In this document: in pieces, positions 1 through 11,527 of the stretch | How the letters are laid out: every line of letters starts with the position of its first letter | How positions within the stretch are numbered: the stretch's first letter is position 1 | Assembly: GCA_028753945.1 (NCBI GenBank) | Contig: JAPNXP010000001.1 | Coordinates: 2,470,501-2,534,500 of the forward strand | Direction: 5' to 3' | Length of the DNA: 64,000 nucleotides | Origin: Hexactinellida sp. DTS-2022 | Lineage: Eukaryota; Porifera; Hexactinellida | The notes under the pieces: model-generated | Database searches by the model: none | Told to the model about the DNA's origin: nothing | What the model saw: only the letters and a program-made list of their open reading frames with translations | Program-made: the position numbers and the translations under genes

Positions 1-322
1 ATTCTTTTCGTGTTTTTTTAACTAATTTCTCTGTAGTACTTTATTTATGACAGAAGGTATTTACACTATCAAACGATACCTAATAGATATCATTATTCAT
101 ATATACTACGTACAAGTATACTTAACATGTTTGTATTATTTAAGCTATGTTAAATATTTGTTGTTTTGTAATTGGTGTCTATTAAAGACATATACTATTC
201 AGTAAATATTATTTCTTAAGTATTATCCAGTAGTTAAGAGAAAATGATCCTATCCAATTCCAGGATTTAAATCATTTATACGTAGAGGAAAATACTTCCG
301 TCGGAATATTTTAAACCGTCTG

Positions 323-719
323 CAAGGCTGGATTCGGTTAACCGGCTAACCGGTTAACGGTTGGAGATTTTATTAACCAGTTAGCTGGTCTGTTGAATAT
401 CAGCAAGTTTTTGGAAAATTAATGTATACAGTATTAAATTTTTTGGAATTTTATCAGAATATGTTGTCCTAATCAATTTCTCATCACCACTTAATATATT
501 TCTTAGACAACATTGATTTAAATTTACCTAAACACGAAATGTATCAGTTAATATACTTATGCGGTTATACTTTATGCAGCTGAGTCTTATTCTGTAGTAT
601 ATTCAAATTTTTATAAAGGATTTATTGTATTGAGTAGGATGGGCGGTTAACCGGTAAAACTGTGGTGAGAAATCGAATTGTAACCGTAGCCTCAGATCGG
701 TTAACCAACCCCACCCTTG
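323..719. mobile_element. MITE with GGTTAACCGG-rich interior
   Basis: The ends are inverted (CAAGGCTGG... and ...CCACCCTTG) and are flanked by a 7-bp direct repeat CCGTCTG at 316-322 and 720-726. The interior near both ends carries repeated GGTTAACCGG-like motifs. There is no coding capacity. It resembles the hAT-like MITEs elsewhere in the window but starts CAA rather than CAG, so the superfamily is uncertain. Confidence 0.7.
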
Positions 720-1171
720 CCGTCTGAACACACGTTAAAACATTTTGCTGCTAAAGAATTTCAGGTTAGAATAAACCATTTTTGAGTTCGAACACTTCAT
801 CTTCGACCGCATCCATGTCACCAAATTCGTAATTTACTGTTAGGCCTTATGTAAAGTAGGCTATGGTAATACGTATTATACGTATCCCTTACTTATATTA
901 TCGCGCTCATTGAATTTTCTTTGAAGAACTTTCGAATTACGGTAATCTTTTTTATTTTATTTTAAAAGACTCATAGTATTACCTGTAAATATAAATTTGA
1001 TTATTTGCTAGCATCTTGTATTTACAATAAGATTTTTATATTTAATACTGAATTTACCTCGAAAACATCCCTGGTTGATCATAGATTTAGTATTTACCTA
1101 TTAATTTCCATAATCTCACCTTATATGTACTTATGCTAGTACTTTTATAGATATTTGAATTTTACATTTAG

Positions 1172-1429
1172 GTGAAAAATGCAGAGATTTCCAGGGGAAA
1201 AGAACGACGTCTACTGATCAGAGAAAGAAAAGTTGAGGAAGAGCGTTTTCATCAAGATGAAAGAATGAAAAGATCAATTGCAAGGGCAAATGCAAATCCC
1301 AGAATTTATACTGGAAGGAAATTGAGATTTAGGTCTCTTCCACCTAAAGATAAACGATTTGAAACTCATAATGGGGTGAAGAGGGTTAATAATAAAGATG
1401 AAGATGATCAGTTGTATTTTTTTTCTTAA
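1172..1429 (+). CDS. Probable last exon of an unidentified host gene
   Basis: An 85-codon open frame begins exactly after a good splice acceptor (T-rich tract ending TTTAG at 1171) and opens with GTG, so this is more likely an internal exon start than a translation start. The peptide is very basic and charged, with an RE/K-rich, probably helical first half (ERRLLIRERKVEEERF) and a tail with GRKLRFRSLPPKDKR followed by an acidic end and a stop at 1427-1429. An ATTAAA polyadenylation-like hexamer lies about 15 nt after the stop. The charge pattern recalls C-termini of coiled-coil ciliary proteins, but I do not recognise the family. Upstream exons would lie before base 1171 or outside the window; none is convincing within it. 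Confidence 0.5.
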   Translation: MKNAEISRGKERRLLIRERKVEEERFHQDERMKRSIARANANPRIYTGRKLRFRSLPPKDKRFETHNGVKRVNNKDEDDQLYFFS

Positions 1430-3627
1430 TCAATTGTTGTTTAATTAAACTTTAGTACAACTTGAGTTTGTCTAAATTGTTACTTTTTATCCATACTATT
1501 TGCAATGTATGGGTATTACTAATCGACATAATTTTCTTATACATCTTTTCATATCATACATTTCATGATCATAAGTAATTGAACACACAATTTCATAAAT
1601 ACTAATTCATTTACTACAACATATTTTGAGAATATTGCTCAATGTAATTATACACGTATAGCTAAATTACTCTGATTCAATCATTTAGCATGTAAAACAA
1701 ATTTGAATTCAAATTTTAAAATGTTAGCTCAAACTTTCACTATAATGAATGTAGTACAAATTGTCCTTAGAGAATGCATTAAAATCAATCTTCCCGATAT
1801 TCACAATTCTCAACTTTAAAAGTTAAAGTTGTTTACTTATTCTTTCAAATATTATAGCGTGCAGAACACACCACTTTTGCAGTTCTCGTGTCTTTTCATT
1901 ATCATACGTTAATTATCTCTTAAATAGGCTTAATGAAGCAACTGCCGATACGAAGAGCGGAAGCTACAAACACACGTGGGACAAAATGGCTATTTAGGAA
2001 TATATATTACCGTAAATTTTTCTATGCTTACTAGCTCTATATATTAGCTATGGCTATTCGACTGAAATGATCATAGTTAATATATGGCTTGATTTAGTGA
2101 GTTATGATGACATAACACATTTAGTGATTTTTCATTTGGAGAAATTAAAAAAGCAAATTGTAAGCATGTTATATTTACTCGAAATTGTTGACATCCGCGT
2201 AGTCAGGGTTTCAGACCTCCTGTAAACGACTTAGGTTTGGGGGCCTGAGACGGCCCTCATTTTAGTAAACAATTGTAATACGTACTACAAAATCTAAATT
2301 ATAAAATAATTGTAATATACTATAAAATCTAACCCCTGTGTAAGATTTCGATAAAAACAGAAAATATCTGATTTTCTGTCAAGAAAAGTGCAGAAATATT
2401 TATATGTTCGACCTTTAACATCAATACAAGCTTACAAGCTACAACCTTCAATACTTAAGTAACTATAAAGTCTGAAATTTACTCCTCTCTCAATTTGCAA
2501 CGCTGTTTGCCGATCTTTGAATTTCACTATTGCTCTGTAAAATCGCTTATTGTATAGCTCTCGCAATGTTTAATCGGGAACTTGCGTGCCCTATGCTACA
2601 ACTAATTTCCCTTTTTCCGTATTCGGCACTTTTTCCAATGCTACTTCATTATTCTTGCTAATTTCCACACAGGTATGCAATGTTATTCTAGGATCTATGT
2701 TAGTATAATAAAAATTATACATCTATAACCTAAATCAAGTCCTCGGTACACACTCACCAAAAGTATTCATACAAATCAATAATTTCCACGTTCATTTCGA
2801 ACATTCACCAACATTTCAATAGAAGTAGACACTAATATGGTTTATGACGAGATCATAAAATGGTATACGAAGTTTGAAACTACCCCAGATATATCATTGT
2901 CTATAAAATATCAGTATCATAATCAGTTACTAAAATGTGTACTGAGATAAACTACAACCGCGTTTATCTTTGGGACCAGCCAAATTAGTAGATTTCGAAT
3001 ATTGAATAATTGAATCAATGATCGAGTTCGTTCTGTACTTACTAGTAATATTATTACTGTAATACCAATTTGTAGCTACTACTTATCCTTAGAAGTGTTT
3101 CGATTTCTTCAGATAAGGCCAATATTTAAGATTTCGTGTCGGGTTATTCCATTGATGATGCACATATTCCTAGTGCAAAAAGATCAATGCACTGAATCAT
3201 GGAATAAACTTTAAAGGATCAGGATGATGCCAATAAGTTAACTCAGGAGGAAGACACGTGGAATTTACGTAAGACCACCAAAAATAAATTACGTCTATCG
3301 TCATCCAGAATTTCTTTATAAAATACCGACGGAGTGTGGGATAATTTTTATTTTTCAATTTAATACTTGAAGGATTCCAACACTAGTCCAACAGTATACA
3401 GAACATTATTCAATTAATAAATTAAGATACCCTATTCCAATGCCCATGTAAGCAATACTTACACTAGTATAAAGCCAATATTTAGCAAGTGTCTAATGTT
3501 CATGAGGTAGTAATAAATGTATCCGGATAGAGGTTACATATTGGACAGAATGAATCGTCTTCATATGAAAACAATTTTTATTCCCTTGAGGTATAAATGA
3601 AAGAACCATACTATAGTAGAACCAGGC
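1430..3627. other. Non-coding AT-rich stretch
   Basis: No convincing open frame on either strand. A short imperfect inverted pair at about 2204-2265 (CAGGGTTTCAGAC / GCCTGAGACGGCCCT) could be a tiny hAT-like MITE remnant. Nothing else is recognised. Confidence 0.4.
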
Positions 3628-3782
3628 TTTCATCCAGTCAAATTTTTCTGCGCGCCTAGGTTAAGTTTCAGGTCGCTCACACGCGCCTAAAATACTCAAT
3701 TTGTATTATGTCATTGGGAGCATCTCTCGAATTTCGCGAACCTAGAAATGTTTCCTTTCAAAATTACTCGATGGAAGGAACC
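3628..3782. mobile_element. Truncated copy of the CAGGCTTTCATCCAG MITE
   Basis: It starts CAGGCTTTCATCCAG and contains the GCGCGCCTAGG / ACGCGCCTAAAAT motifs and the 'minus-strand-like' GGGAGCATCTC segment that also occur at 37963-38146 (complete copy) and 56596-56800. The other end is not found here, so this copy is truncated or interrupted by the next element. Confidence 0.55.
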
Positions 3783-3784
3783 CT

Positions 3785-3951
3785 GAGTAGAACCTCTCTA
3801 ACACGAACAAAATTTTGAAAGAAATTTTTTTGTTAGCTTTTTCTGGAGTTCGTTTTAATCGGAGTAATACCCATTGAATAGCCATTTAGGGACCTAATTT
3901 GTGGAACTCTTTGTTCATATTAACCGTGTTAGTTCTAACGAGGTTCTACTG
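3785..3951. mobile_element. Small pogo/Tigger-like MITE
   Basis: The inverted ends are AGTAGAACCTC near 3786 and GAGGTTCTACT near 3940-3950, with further inverted similarity inside (CTAACACGAAC versus GTGTTAGTTCTAAC). End sequences of the AGTAGAACCTCG kind are typical of pogo/Tigger MITEs. No clear TA duplication survives. Confidence 0.5.
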
Positions 3952-6558
3952 TCTGTAGTATAGAATGCCTGATGTGTTATTGTTTCCCTATTATCGGTTA
4001 ATTATGCTACCTTGAGTTTTACCGAACCCAAAAAGGTATAGTATCATCTGCCTTGGAAAACTTTCAAACAAAAACCAATGTTACCAATTCAGACTAAACA
4101 TACCGCTACGAATTTAATATTTTAGGTAATTCTACTCAAACTTTGAAGATAATCTAGGCGGTAACTTACTATTCAAAAGAAGAAGTCTGAATGTAGAGCT
4201 CAGATGTAATTGTTTTTTGTGCTGATTCTCAAAATAACTATTATTCACGTTAAATATTGAACACATCATATGGAAACTTTCGATGTACATGTAGATTTTA
4301 GATTCAGGGAGCTAGAGATGATAATATACTATGAGTTGTGTACTCAACTAACATTGTTACTATATATATGGTACCGCGAAGGGTGGTACTTTCACAAGCA
4401 GATGAACCTCTAGTTTTAGGTTATCACCCGTTACCATAATTTCCACGTTGCCCCACTAAGGTTATGAGAGAGAACCATTCGCAGCGGCAGACTATCTACG
4501 ACGTGACAGCACTACCTGGACTGAAATTATGGCATATCCATTCAATGTACCACATCAAACCATATTTCTAAATTTGATTTTGTCCAAACCAAGTATATTA
4601 TTACATAAAACCTATTTTCCTTTTATTATAAGGTCTATATTATCAAGATATTCACAAAGAGACAAAATATATTTTGTGTGGATTTTATGTTTGGGCTTAC
4701 AATGCCGGACACCCTTCTTATGGCTGTAAAAGAAAACAACTACCAATTCCAACTTTTCAACATTTGTAAACTTCCTTTCATCCTACAGTAAAGAAAATTC
4801 GTAGTCCTTCATGTAGTATTGGTTCATTAGTTCTCTGGTATGAAGAGAATGGTAAACTGTCCCCTGACGATAATAGCCACCGGATTACTTCAGATTATTT
4901 GTCAGCACGCGCTATTACTCCTTTGCTGATTACAGTGATGCTACTTCTAAACTTATCTGGAGGTTTTGTTGTTGTAGTAACAGACAGTGAAAGGCATTTC
5001 ACCAATTAGGTTTTTGGGATATGCAGTATCGAATATACTGAAGATTTTCGATCATGATTGTTTCCAAACCTGGCTTGGGGGGGGGGGGCTACTATTCGAG
5101 TACTTATTAATATATACTATACCATTGCTTCATTTAGGTGATGGCTCTCGCCATCCTTTGCATCCCTGCCTTACAGCGTGCTTCCGCGCGCGGTCATATC
5201 CTCGCCATCCCTTATTCCTGAAAACCATAATTTTGCCATCCCATGAGTCAATGTCTAAATGAAATCCTGTGTACTTAAGGTATTTGTTTTTTGAGAAATA
5301 GAAAGTTTAGAATGCGAATCTTGAAGCATTTCAAAAGATTGGGTGAAAATTAATCCAAGTTGGTATCATGGCTATTGCTTAGGAAACCCATTACTACTAG
5401 CAATGCTCTAGAGATGTTTTTTTTGCATCGATAAAGAGAGACTTTACGCTTAGGAAGAGATTGACCCTAGGACAATATCTTCAATTTCTTAAAAACATGG
5501 TCGGTAATTAGTTAATTAATCGTGATTTCTGCTATAATCCTAAACATTGTAATAAGTTTGATACAGAACCCTTTATAACCTTAAAGCGAAGGACAGAAGC
5601 TTACAACTGGTCTCGTCAAAACAGCAATGTTGAATTAAGAGTGGAGTGTTATGCAGAGCAAGAAATTTCGAGTTTATCACGACTAGTATCTAGTAATCTC
5701 GGATTACGGAACTTTGGGTCCCATTGTATCATAACGCAACTACTTGTTTGTGTCATAAACATGGCAGATCGTGGAAAGTCTTTGCTTTTTTCGCTGCTCC
5801 AGGCTCCACCTGACGCTGTCCCCTAGCTCGCTGCTGTATTATGAGTTTTTTCCATCCCAAATGATCGTTCAAGTCTGTTACAACTTTAAACAAATTCTGC
5901 TCCTGTCCATCAATTTGACTGTTAATGAGTCACACTTAAAGTTGGTAATCGACCTAGCCAACCACAATCCATTTCTTGGTGTCCCAAAATCATGTTTAAA
6001 GCAAGTCTCTTCAACCCCTAGAATTACAAGTTCTCCGGCAGAAGCACGTCCCAGAAATCAAGACCTTAGAACTAACGCTCTTGATAAAATTGATGACTTT
6101 GATTCTTTTTATACATTCATCAAACAGCGCGCAAAATCATCTTATTATTCATGATGGTGATGATCGTCGTCCAGTTTCTACATTTCCAACTTGTGAAATC
6201 ACTATTTGAATATTTGTGTCTTAAATGTGTTGAGAAAAATGGAAAGGAAATACTTAAGTCGTATTTTTTCGAAGTTGGTTTCCTACAGAAGAACAGCCTC
6301 ATCAGCAAACGTTCACAGTTCAATAGCATTTTAAGTATATCCTTGGATCTCAGCTGATAGTAACTATAGGCAATACATAATTTCGTGATTTATTTACTAT
6401 AAATCATAAAAACTTGATCGAGGAAATAGTCGGTTAATTAACCAAAATTATGGCGAAACAAGATTTCATAGAAAGAATCTAGTCTCTTCCAGTTACGAAC
6501 CGGTCTGAGCAGGTCTGAGTTATTCTCATCAGTTGACATCCAGGATAAAATTACTTTC
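3952..6558. other. Unresolved stretch, possible decayed coding pieces
   Basis: Several short open frames (for example 5771-6154 +) have no recognisable motif. The end of the 5771-6154 frame (DKIDDFDSFYTFIKQ) resembles a tail read downstream of the integrase C-terminal region at about 55.2 kb (DDEFDSFYSSI), so part of this may be an eroded integrase-element tail. A G12 run lies at about 5078. I cannot assign genes here. Confidence 0.3.
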
Positions 6559-7125
6559 ATGTCAGACCCCGAACCACAGGAGCATTCTTCTAAGCTTCGA
6601 TGGCAGAGACTCCGTATGAGGTTCAAAATCTTGCCTTATCAAAGTGTAAAGGTCCTATACCTCCGTAACAAGGATTCAAGTATGCCTGATAAACGAGTCC
6701 TGTCAATTGATGAGATGTATGATGTTCTTCTGCGATTACATCTAGAGCAGAACCACGTGAGGAGGATTGGCATGTATAAGTGAGTGTCACAGGAGTTCTA
6801 TGGCATCACAGAGAAAGCTTGTAACATCTTCTTACAAGACTGTGAAGAGTGCCATTTAAGAAAAGCAAAGAAAAACATCAAGTCGCTTGTATGTAGTAAA
6901 GCCAATATCTTCTAAGGGATTCCTCTCTCGTTGTCAGGTAGACCTCATCGACTTCAGAGACATGTCAGAGGAACACAACAAGTCTGAGTCTGGTATTCCA
7001 TATCGTTGGCAGCTGGTGTATCAGGATCACTTCACAGAATTCATCCGTTTACGTCCTCTGAAGAATAAGTGTGCAGAAGAGGTAGCTGATGTGGTAGAGG
7101 ACATAGAGGTGAATAGACAACAACA
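6559..7125 (+). pseudogene. Broken integrase, KRBA2/Ginger-type N-terminal half
   Basis: The frame at 6559-6780 encodes an H2C2 zinc-binding region (LHLEQNHVRRIGMY) and stops at TGA 6781. The same frame continues with CEECHLRKAKKN, completing HxxxxH...CxxC. After a frame change the protein resumes at 6887 with VKPISSKGFLSRCQVDLIDF (first catalytic Asp in QVDLIDF) and YQDHFTEFIRLRPLKNK, then ends at about 7125. The second Asp and the Glu of the DDE core are missing. This order of motifs is that of gypsy/Ginger-derived integrases such as KRBA2. It is clearly dead: one in-frame stop, at least one frameshift and 3' truncation. A P-like relic starts about 250 bp downstream. Confidence 0.7.
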
Positions 7126-7379
7126 CGAAGTTGTGAGAGTTGGTTTGCTAATACTATGTCTCAAAATCTCACGCGTCTCATTTATAAATTAAATTCCTAA
7201 TAAAAAGTAAAATAAGCCAAAAATCCTTTTATAGTGTCCCAAAATATCACTGTATAATTTCTAATAGCACATCCATGGTTTGCTAGTAGTAATGTCTCAA
7301 AATCTCACGCGTCTCAAAATATCATGCACAGACCTACTAGTCTCTTAAGAGTATTTAAGCATATTTTTCTCAAATGACG

Positions 7380-7771
7380 ATGAACATGCTGCTAGTTTTG
7401 AAGTAGATTCCTATTTGTCAACCTTAAATGAAATCAGCCTTCCGGAAATGGCAACATCTCAAGTTGAGTGCATCGCATTTGTCGATGGCTATGCTGTATT
7501 TTCTTATCTCAAAAAATCTATTGATTGTATATTGTGCAGGCAATTTCTATGTACTGAAAATCCTTACAAGTGAATGATGACATGGGCAGTCAGTCTATAC
7601 TTATAGAATTGTTAGATAGGGGATCTCTCAAATATCCATCGAGCCATGTTCTTGAAGGATTAATTAAGGTAATTTTTGACATATTTAGCAAAATTGACAT
7701 TCATAGGGAACAATTTGACAACGTTTATTCTCGCTCTTCCCGTACGAAACTCGTTCAACTGGCATGGGCTA
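7380..7771 (+). pseudogene. P-like (type-2) transposase relic, 5' half of split copy
   Basis: The translated fragments match the C-terminal third of the type-2 P-like transposases at 46.6-49.6 and 58.8-61.7 kb: an IAFVDGYAVFSYLK block near 7466-7510, a CxxC block, then LIELLDRGSLKYPSSHVLEGL (7600-7660) and RTKLVQLAWA (7740-7770). The reading frame is cut by an element at 7772. It continues at 11528: joining the two sides with one GCTA removed gives an uninterrupted frame through W-A-M-E-L-E-H-I-T-L-W-K. Stops within the relic show it was already decaying. Confidence 0.8.
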
Positions 7772-8300
7772 CTATCACGGGTGTAATATATTTACGAAAT
7801 ATTAAGAAAAATTACCAACGCAAACCACCTTATAAACCACGTTCCTTGATGTCCATAGAATAGGAATCCAAGTTTATCTCACTCTGGTGACGTCAATTTT
7901 TTTATATATTTTGATTTTATCATGTGACGTCATTATTTTTTTGGGGAAAAATATTTTTATTTATTTTTCATTAAATATATATTATATCTACATATTTCTT
8001 CAAGAATTATTAATAACTATCATATATGGTATATATTTATGTATTTTCTAAATTCCCTTGCCAAGTTTAGGATTTGTCAACTATTAACCTCTATTTCTCT
8101 GAGACACAAAATTATCTTTATTAGCTAATTATCTGGGCTATTATCACACTATATTTAAAACTCTACTTATTTAAAACTTAATATTTTAATAGAAACACAT
8201 AATTAGTACAATAATAGTTATTCTTAAATAAGTTTAGATAGGAATCAAATGTGATGATCTTAGATTTCGTGCGAAAAATATTCTGTAATTTCAATATCCA
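7772..8300. repeat. Left long terminal inverted repeat
   Basis: Inverted counterpart of 11005-11527. Recognisable paired blocks include TTATAAACCACGTTCC, TGACGTCA sites near 7890 and 7925 (partners near 11372 and 11408), and AGGAATCAAATGTGAT near 8240 (partner near 11050). Confidence 0.85.
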
Positions 8301-8383
8301 TTATTTATTACTCTGCATTCATTGTAGAAATAGTATGAGACAGTTATAATAATTGAGTAATTAGCATGTTATTGATTTCTTAA

Positions 8384-10654
8384 TCAATCAGTATCACTTT
8401 CATCCGAGTATTCAGAATCAGTTAACCAATTATGTAGTTCTATTCTTTCTTCATCATGCTCGTTTGAATTCCCTTCACTATTGAATTCTTCGATTGAGTT
8501 TTGATCTTCATCCGGATTTCCTACAGATCTAATTGCTTTATCCCACTTTAAGTTATAGTTGTATGTTACCATGCAATCCACAAGACGTTGAGAAAATATG
8601 GGATTTTCTGCCTTAGTCTTGAATCGTAAATCCCACACCTTTTGCAACCTGGAATGTAGCATTTCTCCACTTTGTTCTGAACTAATTGCTGCCCCTGCAT
8701 TAGCGATATTCTCATAACGGGTGAAGTATTCTTCATAATGATCAGATAGAATATGTGATTTTAAGGACCATGATAAACCTGTAGCATGCCATGCCTCCCT
8801 AAATACTCTGATGCTGCCTTCCCATCCTTCTTTCCTTACCGTCCCTAGGAGATTGTCTTTTACATCTTTCAAAGCTTTTAATGCTTTGACGAATTTTAGT
8901 GAGGTGTTTGGGAAAGGAATATCGTCTAAATGATGTAAAAGTCTCGAGCATGAATTACCCTCAAGAGTACCATTCCAATACTCTGAACGATAGATATTAT
9001 ATTTACATAATGCTAAGCAATGAAGCTTGTAGAGCTGACGACCTTTTCTATTTGATGTTTCGTGACTAGGTTTTGCTTCAGAAAAAAGCCTATTCACCAA
9101 ACCAAGCAGAACATGCAATGGCGCAAAAGCAACCTTTTCCATCACTGACTCGGACCAGTGTATGATTGGCTCGTTAATAACATTGTGACGCTTTTTTTCG
9201 AGGTCAACTATCATTTCTTCTCTCTTCCTAGAATGTCCAGGTAAGCCTGTGCATATAGTATTATTGCGCCATAAACAGAAAGGGCAGGGGTATTTGCTCG
9301 ATGCTTGCTGAATGCCGACAAGTAATGCTGCAACCTTAAAGTCACAAGATATTTGCACATGACTCTCGAGTGAAAATATTTTGCTTATGGATGGAAAACT
9401 AAATAATTCCTTCAGATTATGATAGTTCTCTGGACCATGACCCATTGCGATAACAAAATTAGAAAGTACGCTATTTAGTGTTGGAGAATAAAGGCAACAA
9501 GCCTTCATTGAAACAATGTTCAAAGAAACTTTCAGGAATTCCTTACCTCCATCAACTTGTAACTTCAGTCTAGAAATCTGATTCGATTGATTGTGTGTGA
9601 TGATATCGAGAAGATACTTAACGTCTGTACAAAATCCGAATGGAGTAGGTTTTGGGGTAATAGTATGATTTTCTCGAATTATAGGAAGGATAACTGGAGA
9701 AAAGATGCTTCCAAAAATAGACCATTTTTCATCCCATGCCTCTTTAATTCCTCCTGGGGGAAAAGAGATCCCATCTCGACGTAAAATTATGGCCAATTCC
9801 CAATAGGTCTGTTTTCCAAGACCTAGATGTCCTAGCCTCTGTATATCCCGTGCAGATTCCACGCTCAATTGTTTAAGTACAGTATTTCTACCTTTATATC
9901 CAACTGTTGTTACAGCTAGCATGTTATTAAAGCCATAAGGATGATTGAGACTGACTAGAGGCTTGGAAGAATTTGAGTTATTAATAATATTACTGTCTTC
10001 TTCCAGTGTATGTTTAAGGAATTCAGCTGCTACTTTACTTGTAAAACCTCGAGCTTCTACCCTCTCAGCGAAAAGTTTACCAGCTTCGTAAGAGCTTTTG
10101 GGATGTTTTATAATATTTCTACAAAATCTTTCATCATGATTTTCCATATAACTCCCACATTTACTACACATCACCTTACAAGGTGACTGTTCCAAAGGTC
10201 TTCCGGGTCGTGGACCAAAGGTATTCAATTTGACTATGAAGTTGTTGAGGGATGATCCATTGATTTGGCAAACATGACAACGATTATCTACCTTACAGCC
10301 CACTTTACTGCGAATGGAATATTGTTGATCTTCAAAACTAGGTAAGATCTCAAGTGTTTGACGATCGTTCTCAAATTTACACAAAGCAAGTTTGCCTGTG
10401 TCTAGATTCGCAAGCCTAGTACGACAACCGCAACAAAGTACTTTGGGCTTTGTCATATCTGAAAGTTCAAACTTGAAATATATCTGGTAGTACTTTTCAG
10501 CTCTTTCAACGACCAGTTGAGTAAGGGGTTTTCTAATGGATTCCTTCGGTAAAACTTTGGAAGAAATTCTGTTGAAACAAAAGCGACAAACACGATACAG
10601 GTTGTCAATATGATGACTATCATAAAGATCTGTCATTTCATTAGGAATTGCCAT
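8384..10654 (-). CDS. Transposase with N-terminal zinc clusters, superfamily unassigned
   Basis: An uninterrupted 756-aa frame from ATG at 10654. The N-terminus has paired-cysteine clusters: VCRFCFNR near residue 23 with CCGCRTRL near 104 (arranged like a ZAD or the RAG1 N-terminal zinc region), then CHVCQ and MCSKCGSYM near 127-165. The middle has VDGGKEFLKVSLN (Asp368), a plausible first catalytic acid of an RNase H-like fold, then SCDFKVAALLVGIQ (Asp438) and YPCPFCLW (Cys457/460), a CxxC insert of the kind found after the second Asp in several animal transposase families. The C-terminal tail is acidic. It presumably binds and cuts the long inverted ends around it. Frame integrity suggests recent activity. 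The family resembles uncharacterised transposase-like proteins of invertebrates; a link to N-RAG-type elements is only a guess. Confidence 0.7.
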   Translation of the reverse strand: MAIPNEMTDLYDSHHIDNLYRVCRFCFNRISSKVLPKESIRKPLTQLVVERAEKYYQIYFKFELSDMTKPKVLCCGCRTRLANLDTGKLALCKFENDRQTLEILPSFEDQQYSIRSKVGCKVDNRCHVCQINGSSLNNFIVKLNTFGPRPGRPLEQSPCKVMCSKCGSYMENHDERFCRNIIKHPKSSYEAGKLFAERVEARGFTSKVAAEFLKHTLEEDSNIINNSNSSKPLVSLNHPYGFNNMLAVTTVGYKGRNTVLKQLSVESARDIQRLGHLGLGKQTYWELAIILRRDGISFPPGGIKEAWDEKWSIFGSIFSPVILPIIRENHTITPKPTPFGFCTDVKYLLDIITHNQSNQISRLKLQVDGGKEFLKVSLNIVSMKACCLYSPTLNSVLSNFVIAMGHGPENYHNLKELFSFPSISKIFSLESHVQISCDFKVAALLVGIQQASSKYPCPFCLWRNNTICTGLPGHSRKREEMIVDLEKKRHNVINEPIIHWSESVMEKVAFAPLHVLLGLVNRLFSEAKPSHETSNRKGRQLYKLHCLALCKYNIYRSEYWNGTLEGNSCSRLLHHLDDIPFPNTSLKFVKALKALKDVKDNLLGTVRKEGWEGSIRVFREAWHATGLSWSLKSHILSDHYEEYFTRYENIANAGAAISSEQSGEMLHSRLQKVWDLRFKTKAENPIFSQRLVDCMVTYNYNLKWDKAIRSVGNPDEDQNSIEEFNSEGNSNEHDEERIELHNWLTDSEYSDESDTD

Positions 10655-10814
10655 AGATGTAAATGATCAAAATTGGAAATATAGTAAGTCTGAAAATCAG
10701 TGTTATATAATCTCAAGTATTGGTTAATCTATTTATTATATAAATTATATCTCTACATCTGACTTATAAGTATTCAAAGTGTATATATTAAGAGAAAACT
10801 ATAGTATTTGTGGA

Positions 10815-10910
10815 ATTAGCATGTAATTGATGAATCTTTCTAAATCAGAATTGCTTCATCCGAGTATTCAGAATCAGTCAGTTCTATTCATTCTTCATTA
10901 TGCTACCTGA
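10815..10910. repeat. Direct duplicate of the transposase 3' end
   Basis: About 95 bp matching 8358-8470 in the same orientation: TAGCATGT-ATTGAT, then CATCCGAGTATTCAGAATCAGT, then a TTCTATTC/TTCTTCAT block. The stop-codon end of the gene is thus repeated between the gene's ATG and the right inverted arm. Confidence 0.75.
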
Positions 10911-11004
10911 TTTCTTTTCAAAACAGGCATTTGTATTATATTTTTCATCACCCGTATTGATTGTAAATGTTTTCTGGCTTCGTTAAAGAGTAAGAAAAAG
11001 TGGC

Positions 11005-11527
11005 CATAGAAATTACAGAATATTTTCCGTCCGAAATATAAGATTATCACATTTGATTCCTATCTAAACTTATTTAAGAATAACCTATTATTGTACTAAT
11101 TATGTGTTTCTATTAAAATATTAAGTTTTAAATAAGTAGAGTTTTAAATATAGTGTGATAATAGCCCAGATAATTAGCTAATAAAGATACTTTTGTGTCT
11201 CAGAGAAATAGAGGTTAATAGTTGACTGACAAATCCTAAACTTGGCTAGGAATTTAGAAAATACATAAATATATACCATATATCATAGTTATTAATAATT
11301 CTTGAATAAATATGTAGATATAATATATATTAAATGAAAAATAAACAAATTTTCTTTGTCCCCAAAATAATGACGTCACTAATAAAATCAAAATATATAA
11401 AAATTTTGACGTCACCAGAGTGAGATAAACTTGGATTCCTATTCTATGGACATCAAGGAACGTGGTTTATAAGGTGGTTTGCGTTGGTAATTTTTCTTAA
11501 TATTTCGTAAATATATTACACCCGTGA
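11005..11527. repeat. Right long terminal inverted repeat
   Basis: Inverted counterpart of 7772-8300 (see that entry). It ends ACACCCGTGA at 11527, followed by the GCTA duplicate. Confidence 0.85.

Larger units (their letters stand above)
7772..11527 (-). mobile_element. 3.76 kb DNA transposon with ~520-bp inverted ends
   Basis: The element interrupts the P-like relic. Candidate TSD is GCTA (7768-7771 and 11528-11531). Ends read CTATCACGGGTG at left and (reverse complement) TCACGGGTG at right, so the left tip has about three extra bases. The arms (7772-8300 and 11005-11527) are inverted copies with scattered substitutions and small indels. The single gene (8384-10654, minus) is intact. The superfamily is not certain; a 4-bp TSD and CAC-type ends do not settle it. 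Confidence 0.8.

Noticed and set aside
1172..1429. Complete small basic protein gene
   Set aside because: The frame opens with GTG immediately after a splice acceptor, so it is better read as a terminal exon.
5078..5089. Poly-G run as a possible regulatory element
   Set aside because: An isolated homopolymer with no supporting structure.
9587..9784. Plus-strand frame opposite the 756-aa gene
   Set aside because: Antisense shadow of a well-supported transposase frame.
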